Shown here: positions 9,939-20,175 of the stretch, in pieces
How the letters are laid out: the number at the start of each line of letters is the position of its first letter
How positions within the stretch are numbered: position 1 is the first letter of the stretch
Origin: Oscillospiraceae bacterium
Lineage (GTDB): Bacteria; Bacillota; Clostridia; Oscillospirales; Oscillospiraceae
Assembly (NCBI GenBank): GCA_022800755.1
Contig: JAAWQX010000006.1
Location: 1-64,000, forward strand
Reading direction: 5' to 3'
Length of the DNA stretch: 64,000 nucleotides
The notes under the pieces: generated by a model
What the model was told of the DNA's origin: nothing
Seen by the model: the letters and a program-made list of their open reading frames with translations, nothing else
Databases searched by the model: none
Translations under genes and position numbers: made by a program

Positions 9939-10481
9939 TTATTCATAGATCTCCGGCTTTAATATGCCGATGTACGGCAGGTTCCGGTATTTTTCCGCAT
10001 AGTCCAGACCGTAGCCCACAATAAACGCGTCCGGCACCTCGTAGCCGTAGTAGTCCGCTTTCACCGGCGCTTTCCGGCGGGAGGGCTTGTCAAACAAGGT
10101 CACGATCCGTACGGAACGGGGGTTGCGGTGCTTGAGATAGCCGATCAGGTAATTCAGGGTCACGCCGCTGTCCAGGATGTCTTCCACGATGATGACGTCC
10201 CGGCCCGCGATATCGTAGCTTAAGTCCTTGGTGATCTGCACTTCCCCGGAGGACGTCGTGCCTTTTCCATAGGACGACACCGCCATGAAGTCGATCTGGC
10301 AGGGCAGGTTCACCGCCCGCATCAGGTCCGCCATGAATACGAAGCAGCCTTTTAAGACCCCTACGAAAATGGGCTCTTTCCCTGCGTAGTCCTCCGTGAT
10401 CCGCGCGCCCAGTTCGGTGACCTTGCTTTGCAGTTCCTGCTGGGAAAACAGGACCCGTTCAATATCGTTTATCATGCTCAT
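9939..10481 (-). CDS. hpt: Hypoxanthine phosphoribosyltransferase
   Basis: VGVLKGCFVFMADLMRAV, VIIVEDILDSGVTLNYL PRPP loop. Confidence 0.95.
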   Translation of the reverse strand: MSMINDIERVLFSQQELQSKVTELGARITEDYAGKEPIFVGVLKGCFVFMADLMRAVNLPCQIDFMAVSSYGKGTTSSGEVQITKDLSYDIAGRDVIIVEDILDSGVTLNYLIGYLKHRNPRSVRIVTLFDKPSRRKAPVKADYYGYEVPDAFIVGYGLDYAEKYRNLPYIGILKPEIYE

Positions 10482-10483
10482 TT

Positions 10484-11815
10484 TTACCCGCCTATCTCTT
10501 TATATTCTTTCCAGGAGACCCGGATGACCGCCGCGCCGGGTTCCGGCAGGCAGCGTTCCGCTATGCCGAAGCCCGGGACCGCCAGCACGCCCGCGTCGTC
10601 CCGCAGCACCGGCTGCGTCCGCCGCTGGCGCTGGGTGAGTTTCCTCTCCTGGAACAATGCTTTCAGGGTTTTGGTGCAATTCCGCCCCGCAAGGCGGATC
10701 CGGTCGCCGTCCCGCTTTTCCGTGACGTAGACCGTTCCGTTTATTTTCTCACGGTTTAGGTCAAAAGTGTTGAATGAATTGTGAATTTCGTCCCCGCACT
10801 GGAGCATTTCCCAGGAAATGCGGTAGTCGCCGGCAAGGCAGCTTCCGCCGGGAGGGGTGAGGGGCGTAGGAATGATGGGCGCGCCGCCAGCCGGGCCGAA
10901 CCACAATCGGCCCTGGTCATAGTGGACAGTTTGTCCGGGGATGTCGATGCTCCGGCGCTGGGTCTGGGCGCACAGGCGCAGGAGTTGCTCTGTATGGGCC
11001 CGGTCCAGCGCCGGGCCGCACAGGGCGCGCAGGACCCGGGTTCCGATGGGGCGCGGCAGCGCCGCGAGCTCTGCCGCGGGCAGGGATGCGTCCCGGTAAT
11101 GGGCGCGCAAAAACGCGTCCGCCTGGGCTTGCAAGTATGCGTCGTCTTCCCGCAGGGTCTCCGCCGCTGCCGCCGCGTGGACGGCGAACCGGGGGTTCAC
11201 CGACGCCAGCGCCGGGAGCGCCTGATGGCGCAGGCGGTTGCGGCTGAAGCGGTCGTCCCGGTTGCTGCTGTCCTCTACGTAGGCGATGCCGCGGGCGGAC
11301 AGGTCACGCAAAATCTCTTCTTGGGAAATGTTCAAAATCGGGCGGATGATATGCCCGCGCACCGGCGGGATGCCCGCGAGGCCCCGCGCTCCGGCGCCCC
11401 GGGCCAAATTCAGGAGCATGGTCTCTGTTTGGTCCTCCGCCTGGTGGGCCGTGGCGATCACGTCGCAGCCCGCGTCCTGCCGCACGCTCTCTAAAAAAGC
11501 GTACCGCAGCGCACGGGCCGCTTCCTCCACGCCCATGCCGTGTTCCGCCGCGTAGGCGGGTACGTCGGCAGCCCCGATGTGCAACGGGACGTTCCAGGAC
11601 GCGCACAAGTCCCGCACGAACTGTTCGTCCCGGTCGGATTCCGCGCCGCGCAGCCGGTGGTTCAGGTGGGCCGCCTGGACGGTCAGGTCCCGCTCCGGGG
11701 CCAGGTCCAGCAAGCGGCGCAGTAAATAGACCGAATCCTTGCCGCCGGACAGGGCCGCCAGCACTTTCGTGCCGGGCGGGAGCATGTTGTGCCGGTCGAT
11801 GAACTCAATAGTCAT
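10484..11815 (-). CDS. tilS: tRNA(Ile)-lysidine synthase
   Basis: ALSGGKDSVYLL P-loop, HLNHRLRGAESDRDEQFV. Confidence 0.95.
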   Translation of the reverse strand: MTIEFIDRHNMLPPGTKVLAALSGGKDSVYLLRRLLDLAPERDLTVQAAHLNHRLRGAESDRDEQFVRDLCASWNVPLHIGAADVPAYAAEHGMGVEEAARALRYAFLESVRQDAGCDVIATAHQAEDQTETMLLNLARGAGARGLAGIPPVRGHIIRPILNISQEEILRDLSARGIAYVEDSSNRDDRFSRNRLRHQALPALASVNPRFAVHAAAAAETLREDDAYLQAQADAFLRAHYRDASLPAAELAALPRPIGTRVLRALCGPALDRAHTEQLLRLCAQTQRRSIDIPGQTVHYDQGRLWFGPAGGAPIIPTPLTPPGGSCLAGDYRISWEMLQCGDEIHNSFNTFDLNREKINGTVYVTEKRDGDRIRLAGRNCTKTLKALFQERKLTQRQRRTQPVLRDDAGVLAVPGFGIAERCLPEPGAAVIRVSWKEYKEIGG

Positions 11816-13154
11816 CGTCGTAGCGCCCTTCGTATTGGGCAAAGGCCGTGTATTCCGGCAGCCAGGTCAGGTTGACCATGCCAACCTCGCCTTTTCGGTT
11901 TTTCAGGATGATGGCTTCCGCCAGGTTCGGGTTTTCGCATTCCTGGTTATAATAGCCGTCCCGGTACAAGCCGATGACCACGTCCGCGTCCTGCTCGATG
12001 GAGCCGGATTCCCGCAGGTCGGACAGCTGGGGGCGCTTGTCCTGCCGGGTCTCGCTGGCGCGGGAGAGCTGGGACAGGCACACCACCGGGACGTTCAGTT
12101 CCTTGGCCATGATTTTCAGCATCCGGCTGATGTCGCTGACCACCTGGGTGCGGCTCTCGCTGGAATAGCGGCTTTTTCCGCCGGCGGAGGTCATGAGCTG
12201 GAGGTAGTCGATGACCACCAGGCCCAGATTTTCAATGCGGCGGCAGGCGGCGTTCATGTCCGTGACCGTCAGCACTGGGTTGTCGTCCACGTACATGTCC
12301 GTCTGGCTGATGGTGGACGCGGCCGTGCCGATGCGCCGCCAATCCTCCTCCGTCAGATTGCCGGTGATGAGTTTTTTACCGTTGACCAGGCCTTCATAGG
12401 CCAGCATACGGGTCACGATCTGTTCCCGGGTCATTTCCAGGGAGAAGATCGCCACAGCCTTGCCGGAGTGCTTGCCTACGTTCAAGGCGATGTTCAGGGC
12501 GATGCTGGTTTTGCCCATGCCCGGGCGGGCGGCGATGAAGATCAGTTCCCCGTCGTTCAAGCCCAGGATGCGCTTGTCGATGTCCGGCAGGCCCGTGGAC
12601 AGGCCCGGGATGGCGTTTTGACTCTCCGCCGCCGCCTGGATCTGCTCGTAGGCGGAGTTTACCACCTGGGAGATGGGCAGCAGGCCCGTGATGTTCCGGC
12701 CCTGGCGCAACGCGTAAATTTTCCGCTCCGCCATTTCCAGCAGGGCATCCGCGTCCCCGGCACCCTCGTAGACCATGCCGGTCACTTCCTCCGCCACGTC
12801 CCCAAGGCTGCGCAGCAGGGACTTGTCCCGCACGATGGCGCAGTATTCCAGCACGTTCGCCGCCGTGGGCGTGGCCTGCATCACTTCCCGGACATAGCGC
12901 TCCGTCTCGTTTTCCCGGTAGGTCCCCCGCACCCGCATCTCGTTGATGACGGTGATGGGGTCTACGGTCTGGCTGTATGAGAACATGTGGAAGATCGTTT
13001 CAAAAATGTTCCGGTTCGCCGTGAGGAAGAAATCTTCCCCGGAGACCTTTTCCATCACGTCCGGGATACAGCGGGGGTCGATGAGCATGGAGCCGATGAT
13101 GGCCTGCTCCGCCTGGGCGCTGTGGGGCGGCTGGCGGCCTAATAGTTCTTCCAT
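11805..13154 (-). CDS. dnaB: Replicative DNA helicase
   Basis: PPHSAQAEQAIIGSMLID, ARPGMGKTSIALNIA, SLEMTREQ. Confidence 0.97.
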   Translation of the reverse strand: MEELLGRQPPHSAQAEQAIIGSMLIDPRCIPDVMEKVSGEDFFLTANRNIFETIFHMFSYSQTVDPITVINEMRVRGTYRENETERYVREVMQATPTAANVLEYCAIVRDKSLLRSLGDVAEEVTGMVYEGAGDADALLEMAERKIYALRQGRNITGLLPISQVVNSAYEQIQAAAESQNAIPGLSTGLPDIDKRILGLNDGELIFIAARPGMGKTSIALNIALNVGKHSGKAVAIFSLEMTREQIVTRMLAYEGLVNGKKLITGNLTEEDWRRIGTAASTISQTDMYVDDNPVLTVTDMNAACRRIENLGLVVIDYLQLMTSAGGKSRYSSESRTQVVSDISRMLKIMAKELNVPVVCLSQLSRASETRQDKRPQLSDLRESGSIEQDADVVIGLYRDGYYNQECENPNLAEAIILKNRKGEVGMVNLTWLPEYTAFAQYEGRYDDDY

Positions 13155-13181
13155 AGTGTGTACCTTAACCCAGCGTCAGAT

Positions 13182-13625
13182 TCACTCGACCACCTGCACG
13201 TGGATGGTGCCGGAGATCTCATAGCCGAATTTGCATTTTACCTCGTAGCTGCCGTAGCTCTTGATCGGCTCCGCCAGTACGATCTTGTTTTTCTCGATGA
13301 CCATGCCGTGCTGGGCTTCCAGCGCGTCGCTGATCTCCTTGCTGGTCACTGCGCCGAACAGACGGCCGTTGGCCCCAGCCTTGGCAGTGATTTTCACCAC
13401 CATGCTCTCTAAGCGCTTGACATTTTCGTTCGCTTCCGCCTTTTCCCTCTCAATCTGGGCCAGGCGGGCTTTTTCCTGTAATTTAAACGTGTTCAGATTG
13501 TCCGGCGTGGCTTCCTTGGCCAGCTTTTTGGGCAGCAGGAAGTTCCGGGCGTAGCCGTCGGACACGTCCTTCATTTCGCCTTTTTTGCCCTTGCCTTTTA
13601 CATCTTCCAGAAAAATGACTTTCAT
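13182..13625 (-). CDS. rplI: 50S ribosomal protein L9
   Basis: [36 protein letters not shown]. Confidence 0.97.
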   Translation of the reverse strand: MKVIFLEDVKGKGKKGEMKDVSDGYARNFLLPKKLAKEATPDNLNTFKLQEKARLAQIEREKAEANENVKRLESMVVKITAKAGANGRLFGAVTSKEISDALEAQHGMVIEKNKIVLAEPIKSYGSYEVKCKFGYEISGTIHVQVVE

Positions 13626-13643
13626 ATGCTTTGATCCTTTCTG

Positions 13644-15641
13644 TTATTCGTCCAGGTATTCGTCGATGCTTTGTTTCAGCTTCGCCACGGCATCTTCCAT
13701 GGAGATGCCCTCCATCTGCGCCGCGGCCGCGGCCCGGTTGCCGCCGCCGCCAAGCTTTTCCATAATCAGCTGCACGTTTACGTCCCCGATGGAGCGGGCC
13801 GAGGCGAAGACGTTCCCGTCCTTGGTGGGGTAGATCACCACCGACGCTTCCGCCCCGGCGATGTTCAGCAGTTCGTCCGCCGCCTGGGCCGACACGATGC
13901 GGTCCTGGGGCTGTTCCGGCGCGGCGATGATGACGCCCCGGTAGTTCTTGGCGCACTGCATGATGCCGTATTTCTGTACGTTGCTTTCCATGTTGTTTTG
14001 CAATAGGCGCTTGACCACTGTGGTATCCGCGCCCACCCGGCGCAGGAACGCCGCGGCCTCAAAGGTGCGCTCGCCGGTGCGGAGGGTGAAGTTCTTCGTG
14101 TCCAGCACGATGCCGGACAGCAGAGCTTCCGCTTCCAGCTTGGTGATGGCGTCCGTGGGCACCAGCTCCTGCAAGATTTCCGACAGCAGTTCGCTGGCGG
14201 ATGATGCGCTGGGTTCCAGGAAGGTCAGCACCGCGTCCTCGATATAGCTGGCGCTCCGGCGGTGATGGTCGATCACCGCCACCCGGTTGCAGGCTTGCAG
14301 CAGCGGTTCGCTTTGCACCTGGTCGGGGCGGTTGGTGTCCACGACCACCAAGAGGGTCCGGGAATCCGCCTTGATCATGGCTTCCCGCTCGGTGATGAAC
14401 AGGGTCTTAAAAATATCCTGGTCGGAATTTTCCAGCTTTTCTACCAGAGGCAGCGCCGGGCATTCGCTCTTGTCCAGCACGATGTGGGTCTTTACGCCCT
14501 TTTCCCGGGCCGCACAGCATATGCCGATGGCCGCGCCTACCGCGTCCAGGTCCGCGAATTTGTGGCCCATGACCAGCACCATGCTGGAATCCACGATCAG
14601 CTTTTGCAGCGCGTTGGCCATGACACGGGATTTTACCTTGGTGCGGCTTTCCATGGCACTGCCCCGGCCGCCGAAAAACTCAAAATTGAAATGGTTCTTA
14701 ATGACCGCCTGGTCCCCGCCCCGGGATAGGGCCATGTCAAGGCCCAGGTTCGCGAAGCCGTAATTTTCCTTCAGGCCGCTGCCATCCCGGCCCAGGCCGA
14801 TGCTTACGCTGGCGTGGATGCCCACGGGGTTCACCACCTCGTGGATGCTCTCCAGGATGGAGAATTTGTCCTCTACCACCACCGGCATGTACCGTTCCTC
14901 GAATACAAACAGGTACCGGTCCTTGTCAAAACGCTGGAATAAGCCGTCCTTTTCCGCACACCAGCCGGCAACACGCTCCTCAATGGCCTGACGCATCTCG
15001 CCCCGGATCAGGTCGGACTGGTTTTTCATCAGTTCGTCGTAATTATCCACCACGATGATGGCCGCCGCCGGCTTGGACAGGGCGAATTCCTCCCGGAGCT
15101 TGTCGTACTCCGTCACGTCCACCCAATAGGTGATGCCCATGTAGTCGCCGTTTTGCTCGTCCTTATCCGTCGTGGCCACGTTCCCGTGGATGCGGAACCG
15201 GCGGCCGTTGAATTCCAGCAGGCCGGGGTACTGGGTCTTCCCCTCCAGCAGCCACTTGCCGTTAAAGCCCGGGACGTACTCCGCGATGGAACGGTCATAC
15301 TTGAACCCGGACTGTCCGCAGGTATCGAAAAACATCTGGTTCGCCCAGATCAGCTTCGTGTCCTTGATGCGGAACACCGCCATGGGCAGCGGGAAGTTCG
15401 TCAGGGTATTATTCCGGGCCGTATCCGCGGTATATGTAACGGATTCCAGCATCTTCATCAGTTCTTTTTGCCCCCGCCGGCTCTCGATCGCGGCGTAGAC
15501 CAGCAATACCACCAGAACCACGCCTTCACCCGCGGCCAGGTAGTATTCCCCCGTCACCAGCGCCCCTATGATGAACGCCGCCATGCAGATCAAATACAGC
15601 TTCGGGCTTTTCAGACTTATGCTGCTGAATTTTGTAAACAT
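13644..15641 (-). CDS. gdpP: GdpP-like c-di-AMP phosphodiesterase (TM, PAS, degenerate GGDEF, DHH/DHHA1)
   Basis: Two N-terminal TMs, VMGHKFADLDAVGAAIG, VAVIDHHRR, GGGGNRAAAAAQ. Confidence 0.9.
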   Translation of the reverse strand: MFTKFSSISLKSPKLYLICMAAFIIGALVTGEYYLAAGEGVVLVVLLVYAAIESRRGQKELMKMLESVTYTADTARNNTLTNFPLPMAVFRIKDTKLIWANQMFFDTCGQSGFKYDRSIAEYVPGFNGKWLLEGKTQYPGLLEFNGRRFRIHGNVATTDKDEQNGDYMGITYWVDVTEYDKLREEFALSKPAAAIIVVDNYDELMKNQSDLIRGEMRQAIEERVAGWCAEKDGLFQRFDKDRYLFVFEERYMPVVVEDKFSILESIHEVVNPVGIHASVSIGLGRDGSGLKENYGFANLGLDMALSRGGDQAVIKNHFNFEFFGGRGSAMESRTKVKSRVMANALQKLIVDSSMVLVMGHKFADLDAVGAAIGICCAAREKGVKTHIVLDKSECPALPLVEKLENSDQDIFKTLFITEREAMIKADSRTLLVVVDTNRPDQVQSEPLLQACNRVAVIDHHRRSASYIEDAVLTFLEPSASSASELLSEILQELVPTDAITKLEAEALLSGIVLDTKNFTLRTGERTFEAAAFLRRVGADTTVVKRLLQNNMESNVQKYGIMQCAKNYRGVIIAAPEQPQDRIVSAQAADELLNIAGAEASVVIYPTKDGNVFASARSIGDVNVQLIMEKLGGGGNRAAAAAQMEGISMEDAVAKLKQSIDEYLDE

Positions 15642-15798
15642 TTCCAGTCCTCCGAAAACAGAAAACCATAATACTCCAATATAGAGAAATATTATAGCAA
15701 ATCCCGGCGGAAATTACAACCGGAAATCCATACAATGTGCGCATTTTTCCCGGAAAACATGCAGATACTATCTCCAACACGCATTGGAGATGATATGT

Positions 15799-16800
15799 TT
15801 GAAAGCGATCATACTGGCCGGCGGCGAGGGAAAACGGCTTAAGCCCGTTACCGGTGCGCTGCCCAAGCCTATGGCGCCCGTGCTGGGCAAACCCATGATG
15901 GCCCGGATCATTGAGCTGCTTCGGGACCACGGCATCACGGATATTTGCGCCACTTTGAAATACAATCCCAAGCCCATTACCGATTACTTCGGCAACGGCG
16001 GCGGCTTTGGTGTGCGGCTGACCTATTCTTATGAGACCGAACCGCTGGGCACCGCCGGGGGCGTGAAAAAATGCCGGGAGTTCTGGCAGGGGGATGATTT
16101 TCTCGTCATCAGCGGGGACGCGGCCTGTGATTTCGACCTGTCCTATTTTCTGGAAGAGCACCGGGCGGCCCGTCCGGCGGTGAGTATCGCGCTGTATCCC
16201 CATCCGGAACCCCTGCAATATGGGCTGGCTTTGTCCGATAAGAATGGGCGGATCATTCATTTTACGGAAAAGCCTACCTGGGAACAGGTCGTCACGAATC
16301 TCATCAACACGGGCGTTTATGTCATTACGCCCCACGCCATGGATTATGTGCCGGATGGGACGGCTTATGATTTCGGGAAAGAACTGTTCCCCGCCCTGTT
16401 GGCTTACGGCGAGGAAATTCAGGGCGTGCCTATGGATGGCTACTGGTGCGATATCGGGACGCCCCGGGCGTATTATCAGTGCTGTCTGGACGCGCTGGAC
16501 GGGAAATACCGCATTTCCGACCGGCCCGAGGAAGTTTCCGCTCCAAGCGCAGCGGGGACTGCCCGGAACAGCGGTCAGGTGCGGCGCATCGGCTGTGACG
16601 ACCGGGCGGGTGTGATGCGGGCGGTGACCTCCGTGATGATGGAGCTGGGCGCGGATTTCGCGGACGGCATCGTGTTTGACGACGGGGACGCTTATGTGCG
16701 CATCCATCCCGATGGGGCGGAAAGCGCGATTTTGGTGGAATCGGACCGCTGTGACATCGCGGACGCTTTCGAGGGTTTCGTCAAGCGGCAAATGACTTGA
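15799..16800 (+). CDS. Sugar-phosphate nucleotidyltransferase family protein
   Basis: KAIILAGGEGKRLKPVTGALPKPMAPVLGKPMM; probable TTG start 8 nt after GGAG. Confidence 0.85.
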   Translation: MKAIILAGGEGKRLKPVTGALPKPMAPVLGKPMMARIIELLRDHGITDICATLKYNPKPITDYFGNGGGFGVRLTYSYETEPLGTAGGVKKCREFWQGDDFLVISGDAACDFDLSYFLEEHRAARPAVSIALYPHPEPLQYGLALSDKNGRIIHFTEKPTWEQVVTNLINTGVYVITPHAMDYVPDGTAYDFGKELFPALLAYGEEIQGVPMDGYWCDIGTPRAYYQCCLDALDGKYRISDRPEEVSAPSAAGTARNSGQVRRIGCDDRAGVMRAVTSVMMELGADFADGIVFDDGDAYVRIHPDGAESAILVESDRCDIADAFEGFVKRQMT

Positions 16801-16850
16801 AAAGCTCCCTTGTTTCCTCTATAATGGGGAAATAAGGGAGTTGATTTTTT

Positions 16851-17612
16851 ATGATAACCATCGCGGAATCCTGTATCAAATGCGGCGCCTGCGCGGCGGC
16901 CTGCCCTACCCGGCACATCACCATGGAAAACGGCGCGCCGGTGGTGCATGAGGGGCGGCGGTGCCTGCAATGTATGCACTGCACGGCCATGTGTCCGCAA
17001 AAGGCCGTTCATTTTGACGCTGTGCCCGCTTACGAGGAATATATCGACACGCCGGAGGACGCGGTGCTGAAGCTTATCACCATGCGCCGGAGTATCCGCC
17101 GGTTCAAGCCGGAAGCGCCGGATAAGGAGGACCTGCAATGGGCGCTGGATATGGCCCAGTGGGCGCCCAGCGCGAAAAATCTCCGGCCCACGCGATGGCT
17201 GGTGGTGCATGGGAAAGACAAGTGCGACGGGGTGTATCAGACCGCCATTGAGCTGTGCAAAGCGTCGGGGCAGATGCCCGATGTGGTGGCCCAGCAGAAA
17301 AAGGAAAACCGGAATTCCGTCACCTGCGGCTGCACGGCCATTATTCTGGCGCTGGAACCGGACGGCAACGAGTGGGCGGACACCGACGGCGTGATCGCCG
17401 CCGCGACGCTGGAACTGGTTTTGCAGCACATCGGCATCGGCACCTGCTGGGGCGGGTATATGAAGCGGCTGCTCGCCGCGCTGCCGGAATTGGTGCAAAG
17501 CGTCGGTATCCCGGAGGGGTACCATTGCGCTGCGGCGCTGCTGTGCGGGCTGCCGGATGAGGCGTACCAGAATGTCCCCTGGCGGCCGCGAGCTGAGGTT
17601 TTGTGGCGGTAA
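16851..17612 (+). CDS. Nitroreductase with N-terminal 4Fe-4S ferredoxin domain
   Basis: CIKCGACAAACPTRHI, CLQCMHCTAMCPQKAV, then nitroreductase RRSIRRFKPEAP. Confidence 0.92.
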   Translation: MITIAESCIKCGACAAACPTRHITMENGAPVVHEGRRCLQCMHCTAMCPQKAVHFDAVPAYEEYIDTPEDAVLKLITMRRSIRRFKPEAPDKEDLQWALDMAQWAPSAKNLRPTRWLVVHGKDKCDGVYQTAIELCKASGQMPDVVAQQKKENRNSVTCGCTAIILALEPDGNEWADTDGVIAAATLELVLQHIGIGTCWGGYMKRLLAALPELVQSVGIPEGYHCAAALLCGLPDEAYQNVPWRPRAEVLWR

Positions 17613-18061
17613 GCATGGAGGCAAGGAGGATCGAGGCGGTCGAGCCATGGGTTTTCATATTTTTCGGGCTGTTTCACCTGCACAGGATTTGGGCGCTCGT
17701 GGACCGGGACGCTTATGCCCGGTTTTGGCTGGGCGTTATGGACGGGAAAGGCGTTTTTTACTACGTGCTCATGGGCTTTCTTGCCCTGCTTTGCGTGTGG
17801 GGGATCGTCCTGTTCTTTCGGAATCTGCACAGCAATTACTGGTGGCGATGGGCCTACCTGCTGGGCGGCGGCTATGTGCTGTTTGACCTGTTTGCCATCG
17901 CCGCGGGGTTGGAGGTCTGGCAGGCACTGCTGCGGAAGATGTTTGATGCGTCCGCGCCTTATTGGAACCTGCTGTGGGGTGCGTTTATCGTGATGGGCGG
18001 CGCGGTGTTTTCCCTGGGAATTTACTTGGCTGTCATGCGGAGAAAGCAAGCTTCTGCCTGA
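17603..18061 (+). CDS. Hypothetical multi-TM membrane protein
   Basis: Several hydrophobic helices; ORF ends just before terminator. Confidence 0.7.
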   Translation: MAVSMEARRIEAVEPWVFIFFGLFHLHRIWALVDRDAYARFWLGVMDGKGVFYYVLMGFLALLCVWGIVLFFRNLHSNYWWRWAYLLGGGYVLFDLFAIAAGLEVWQALLRKMFDASAPYWNLLWGAFIVMGGAVFSLGIYLAVMRRKQASA

Positions 18062-18081
18062 AGCTTTCCGCTGTATATACC

Positions 18082-18113
18082 AAAATCCCCTCCCATTCGG
18101 GAGGGGATTTTTT
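18082..18113. terminator. Rho-independent terminator (bidirectional)
   Basis: AAAATCCCCTCCC-ATTC-GGGAGGGGATTTT. Confidence 0.85.
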
Positions 18114-18117
18114 GCGC

Positions 18118-18768
18118 TTACTTGAAGTCGTGGGCCTTTTCCAGCACCATTTCTTTCACTTTCAGCAGACGAACCTTCGTCGCATTGTCGTTTTCTTCCA
18201 GTTTCATGGAGATATACTTGATGTTCCCCTCCAATTCGGGAATCATTACGTGCTCCAGAGCGTTGACCCGGCGGCGGGTCTTTTCGATCTCCTCCGCCAG
18301 CAATTGCATGGTCTTTTCCACCTGGGCCAGCTCCAGCATATCTTCAAACACCCGGGCCATTTTGTCCAGCGCGTCGTCCAACTCGCCGGAGGTCATCGCG
18401 AAGCCGTAGGGGTAGATCTCGCTGGGGTCGTTGTTCTTCGTGGTGAAGGTGTACTGGGGTACGTTCACGCTCATGATGTTTTTATACTTCGTTTGAAGTT
18501 CCACGCTCTGGCGGGGATACATCAAAGCCTGCTCCAGCATTTCCGGGGACATGATCGCCGACGCTACCGTCAAAGACGCGAACGCCGCCGTCAGCCCTTG
18601 TTCCACCTTGATCCGAAGTTCCTTGTTCAAACGTACAATGTCCATGAATTGGCGCATCAGTTCGTCGCATTTGTCCTTCATCAGCTTGTGACCCTTACGT
18701 GCCGTTTTCAACCGCTTCTTCTGCTGATTGAGCACCATACGGGTCGGAGTTACTACGGCATTTGCCAT
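18118..18768 (-). CDS. V-type ATP synthase subunit D
   Basis: TPTRMVLNQQKKRLKTARKGHKLMKDKCDELMRQF. Confidence 0.95.
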   Translation of the reverse strand: MANAVVTPTRMVLNQQKKRLKTARKGHKLMKDKCDELMRQFMDIVRLNKELRIKVEQGLTAAFASLTVASAIMSPEMLEQALMYPRQSVELQTKYKNIMSVNVPQYTFTTKNNDPSEIYPYGFAMTSGELDDALDKMARVFEDMLELAQVEKTMQLLAEEIEKTRRRVNALEHVMIPELEGNIKYISMKLEENDNATKVRLLKVKEMVLEKAHDFK

Positions 18769-18801
18769 ATAATCACCTCAAATCGCGTTGAATGATGCAC
18801 T

Positions 18802-20175
18802 TCAGTTCGTGGGCATGTACTTTTCGATCATCTCGGGCTTGATCCGCTTCAATTCCGTTCTCGGCAACAGGCTCAGCAGCTCCCAGCCCAGATCCAGCGT
18901 CTCCTGGATGGTGCGGTCGGTGGTGTTACCCTGGTTTACATAACGTTGCTCGAACGCATCGGCAAATTTCGCGAACATCTTATCGTCGTCAGACAGCGCG
19001 GCTTCGCCCAGAATGGTCATGAGCTCTTTCGCGTCCTTGCCGCGGGAATAGGCGGCAAACAGCTGGTTCATGGTACCGGAATGGTCCTCACGGGTCTTGC
19101 CCTCGCCGATGCCCTTGTCTTTCAGACGGCTCAGGGACGGCAGAACGTCGATGGGCGGCGTCAAGCCCTTGCGGTACAACTCGCGGGACAGAATGATCTG
19201 GCCCTCGGTGATGTAGCCGGTCAGGTCGGGGATCGGGTGCGTCTTATCGTCTTCCGGCATGGTCAGAATGGGGATCATGGTGATGGAGCCATTCTTGCCC
19301 TGGCGACGGCCGGCGCGCTCGTACATGGTGGCAAGGTCGGTGTACAGGTAGCCGGGATAACCGCGGCGGCCGGGTACTTCCTTCTTTGCCGCGGAGACTT
19401 CACGCAAAGCTTCGGCATAGTTGGTGATGTCCGTCAGGATGACCAGTACCTGCATCCCCTTTTCAAAGGCGAGATACTCCGCGCAGGTCAGGGCCATACG
19501 CGGCGTGGCGATACGCTCCACCGCAGGGTCGTTGGCCAGGTTGGAGAATACCACCGTGCGGTCGATGGCGCCGGTGCGGCGGAAGTCCTGAATGAAGAAT
19601 TCGGATTCCTCAAAGGTGATGCCGATGGCGGCAAACACCACCGCGAAGGTCTCGTTATCGCCCAAGACCTTGGCTTGGCGGGCGATCTGCGCCGCAAGCT
19701 GGGCGTGGGGCAGGCCGGAACCGGAGAAGATCGGCAGCTTCTGGCCGCGGACCAGGGTGTTCAGGCCATCAATGGCGGAGACACCGGTCTGGATGAATTC
19801 CGCGGGGTACGCCCGGGCGGCGGGGTTCATGGGCAGGCCGTTGATGTCCAGATGGGCCTCGGCCAGGATGTCAGGACCGCCGTCGATGGGCTGGCCCATG
19901 CCGTTGAACACGCGGCCCAGCATATCTTCGGACACCGCCAGCTCCAGGGGGTGGCCCAGGAAGCGGACCTTGGATTCCGCCAGGTTGATGCCCTGGGCAG
20001 ATTCAAACAGCTGTACGACCGCTTTATCGCCCTCGACTTCCAGCACCTTGCAGCGGCGCTTCTCGCCGGTGGGCAGTTCGATCTCGGCCAGCTCGTCGTA
20101 TGTGACGCCGTCAACGCCTTCCACGATCATCAGGGGGCTGGCGATCTCTTTTATGGTCTTATATTCTTTGATCAT
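18802..20175 (-). CDS. V-type ATP synthase subunit B
   Basis: [44 protein letters not shown]. Confidence 0.97.
   Translation of the reverse strand: MIKEYKTIKEIASPLMIVEGVDGVTYDELAEIELPTGEKRRCKVLEVEGDKAVVQLFESAQGINLAESKVRFLGHPLELAVSEDMLGRVFNGMGQPIDGGPDILAEAHLDINGLPMNPAARAYPAEFIQTGVSAIDGLNTLVRGQKLPIFSGSGLPHAQLAAQIARQAKVLGDNETFAVVFAAIGITFEESEFFIQDFRRTGAIDRTVVFSNLANDPAVERIATPRMALTCAEYLAFEKGMQVLVILTDITNYAEALREVSAAKKEVPGRRGYPGYLYTDLATMYERAGRRQGKNGSITMIPILTMPEDDKTHPIPDLTGYITEGQIILSRELYRKGLTPPIDVLPSLSRLKDKGIGEGKTREDHSGTMNQLFAAYSRGKDAKELMTILGEAALSDDDKMFAKFADAFEQRYVNQGNTTDRTIQETLDLGWELLSLLPRTELKRIKPEMIEKYMPTN

Noticed and set aside
11805-11815. Overlap between dnaB end and tilS start
   Set aside because: Ordinary 11-bp operon overlap
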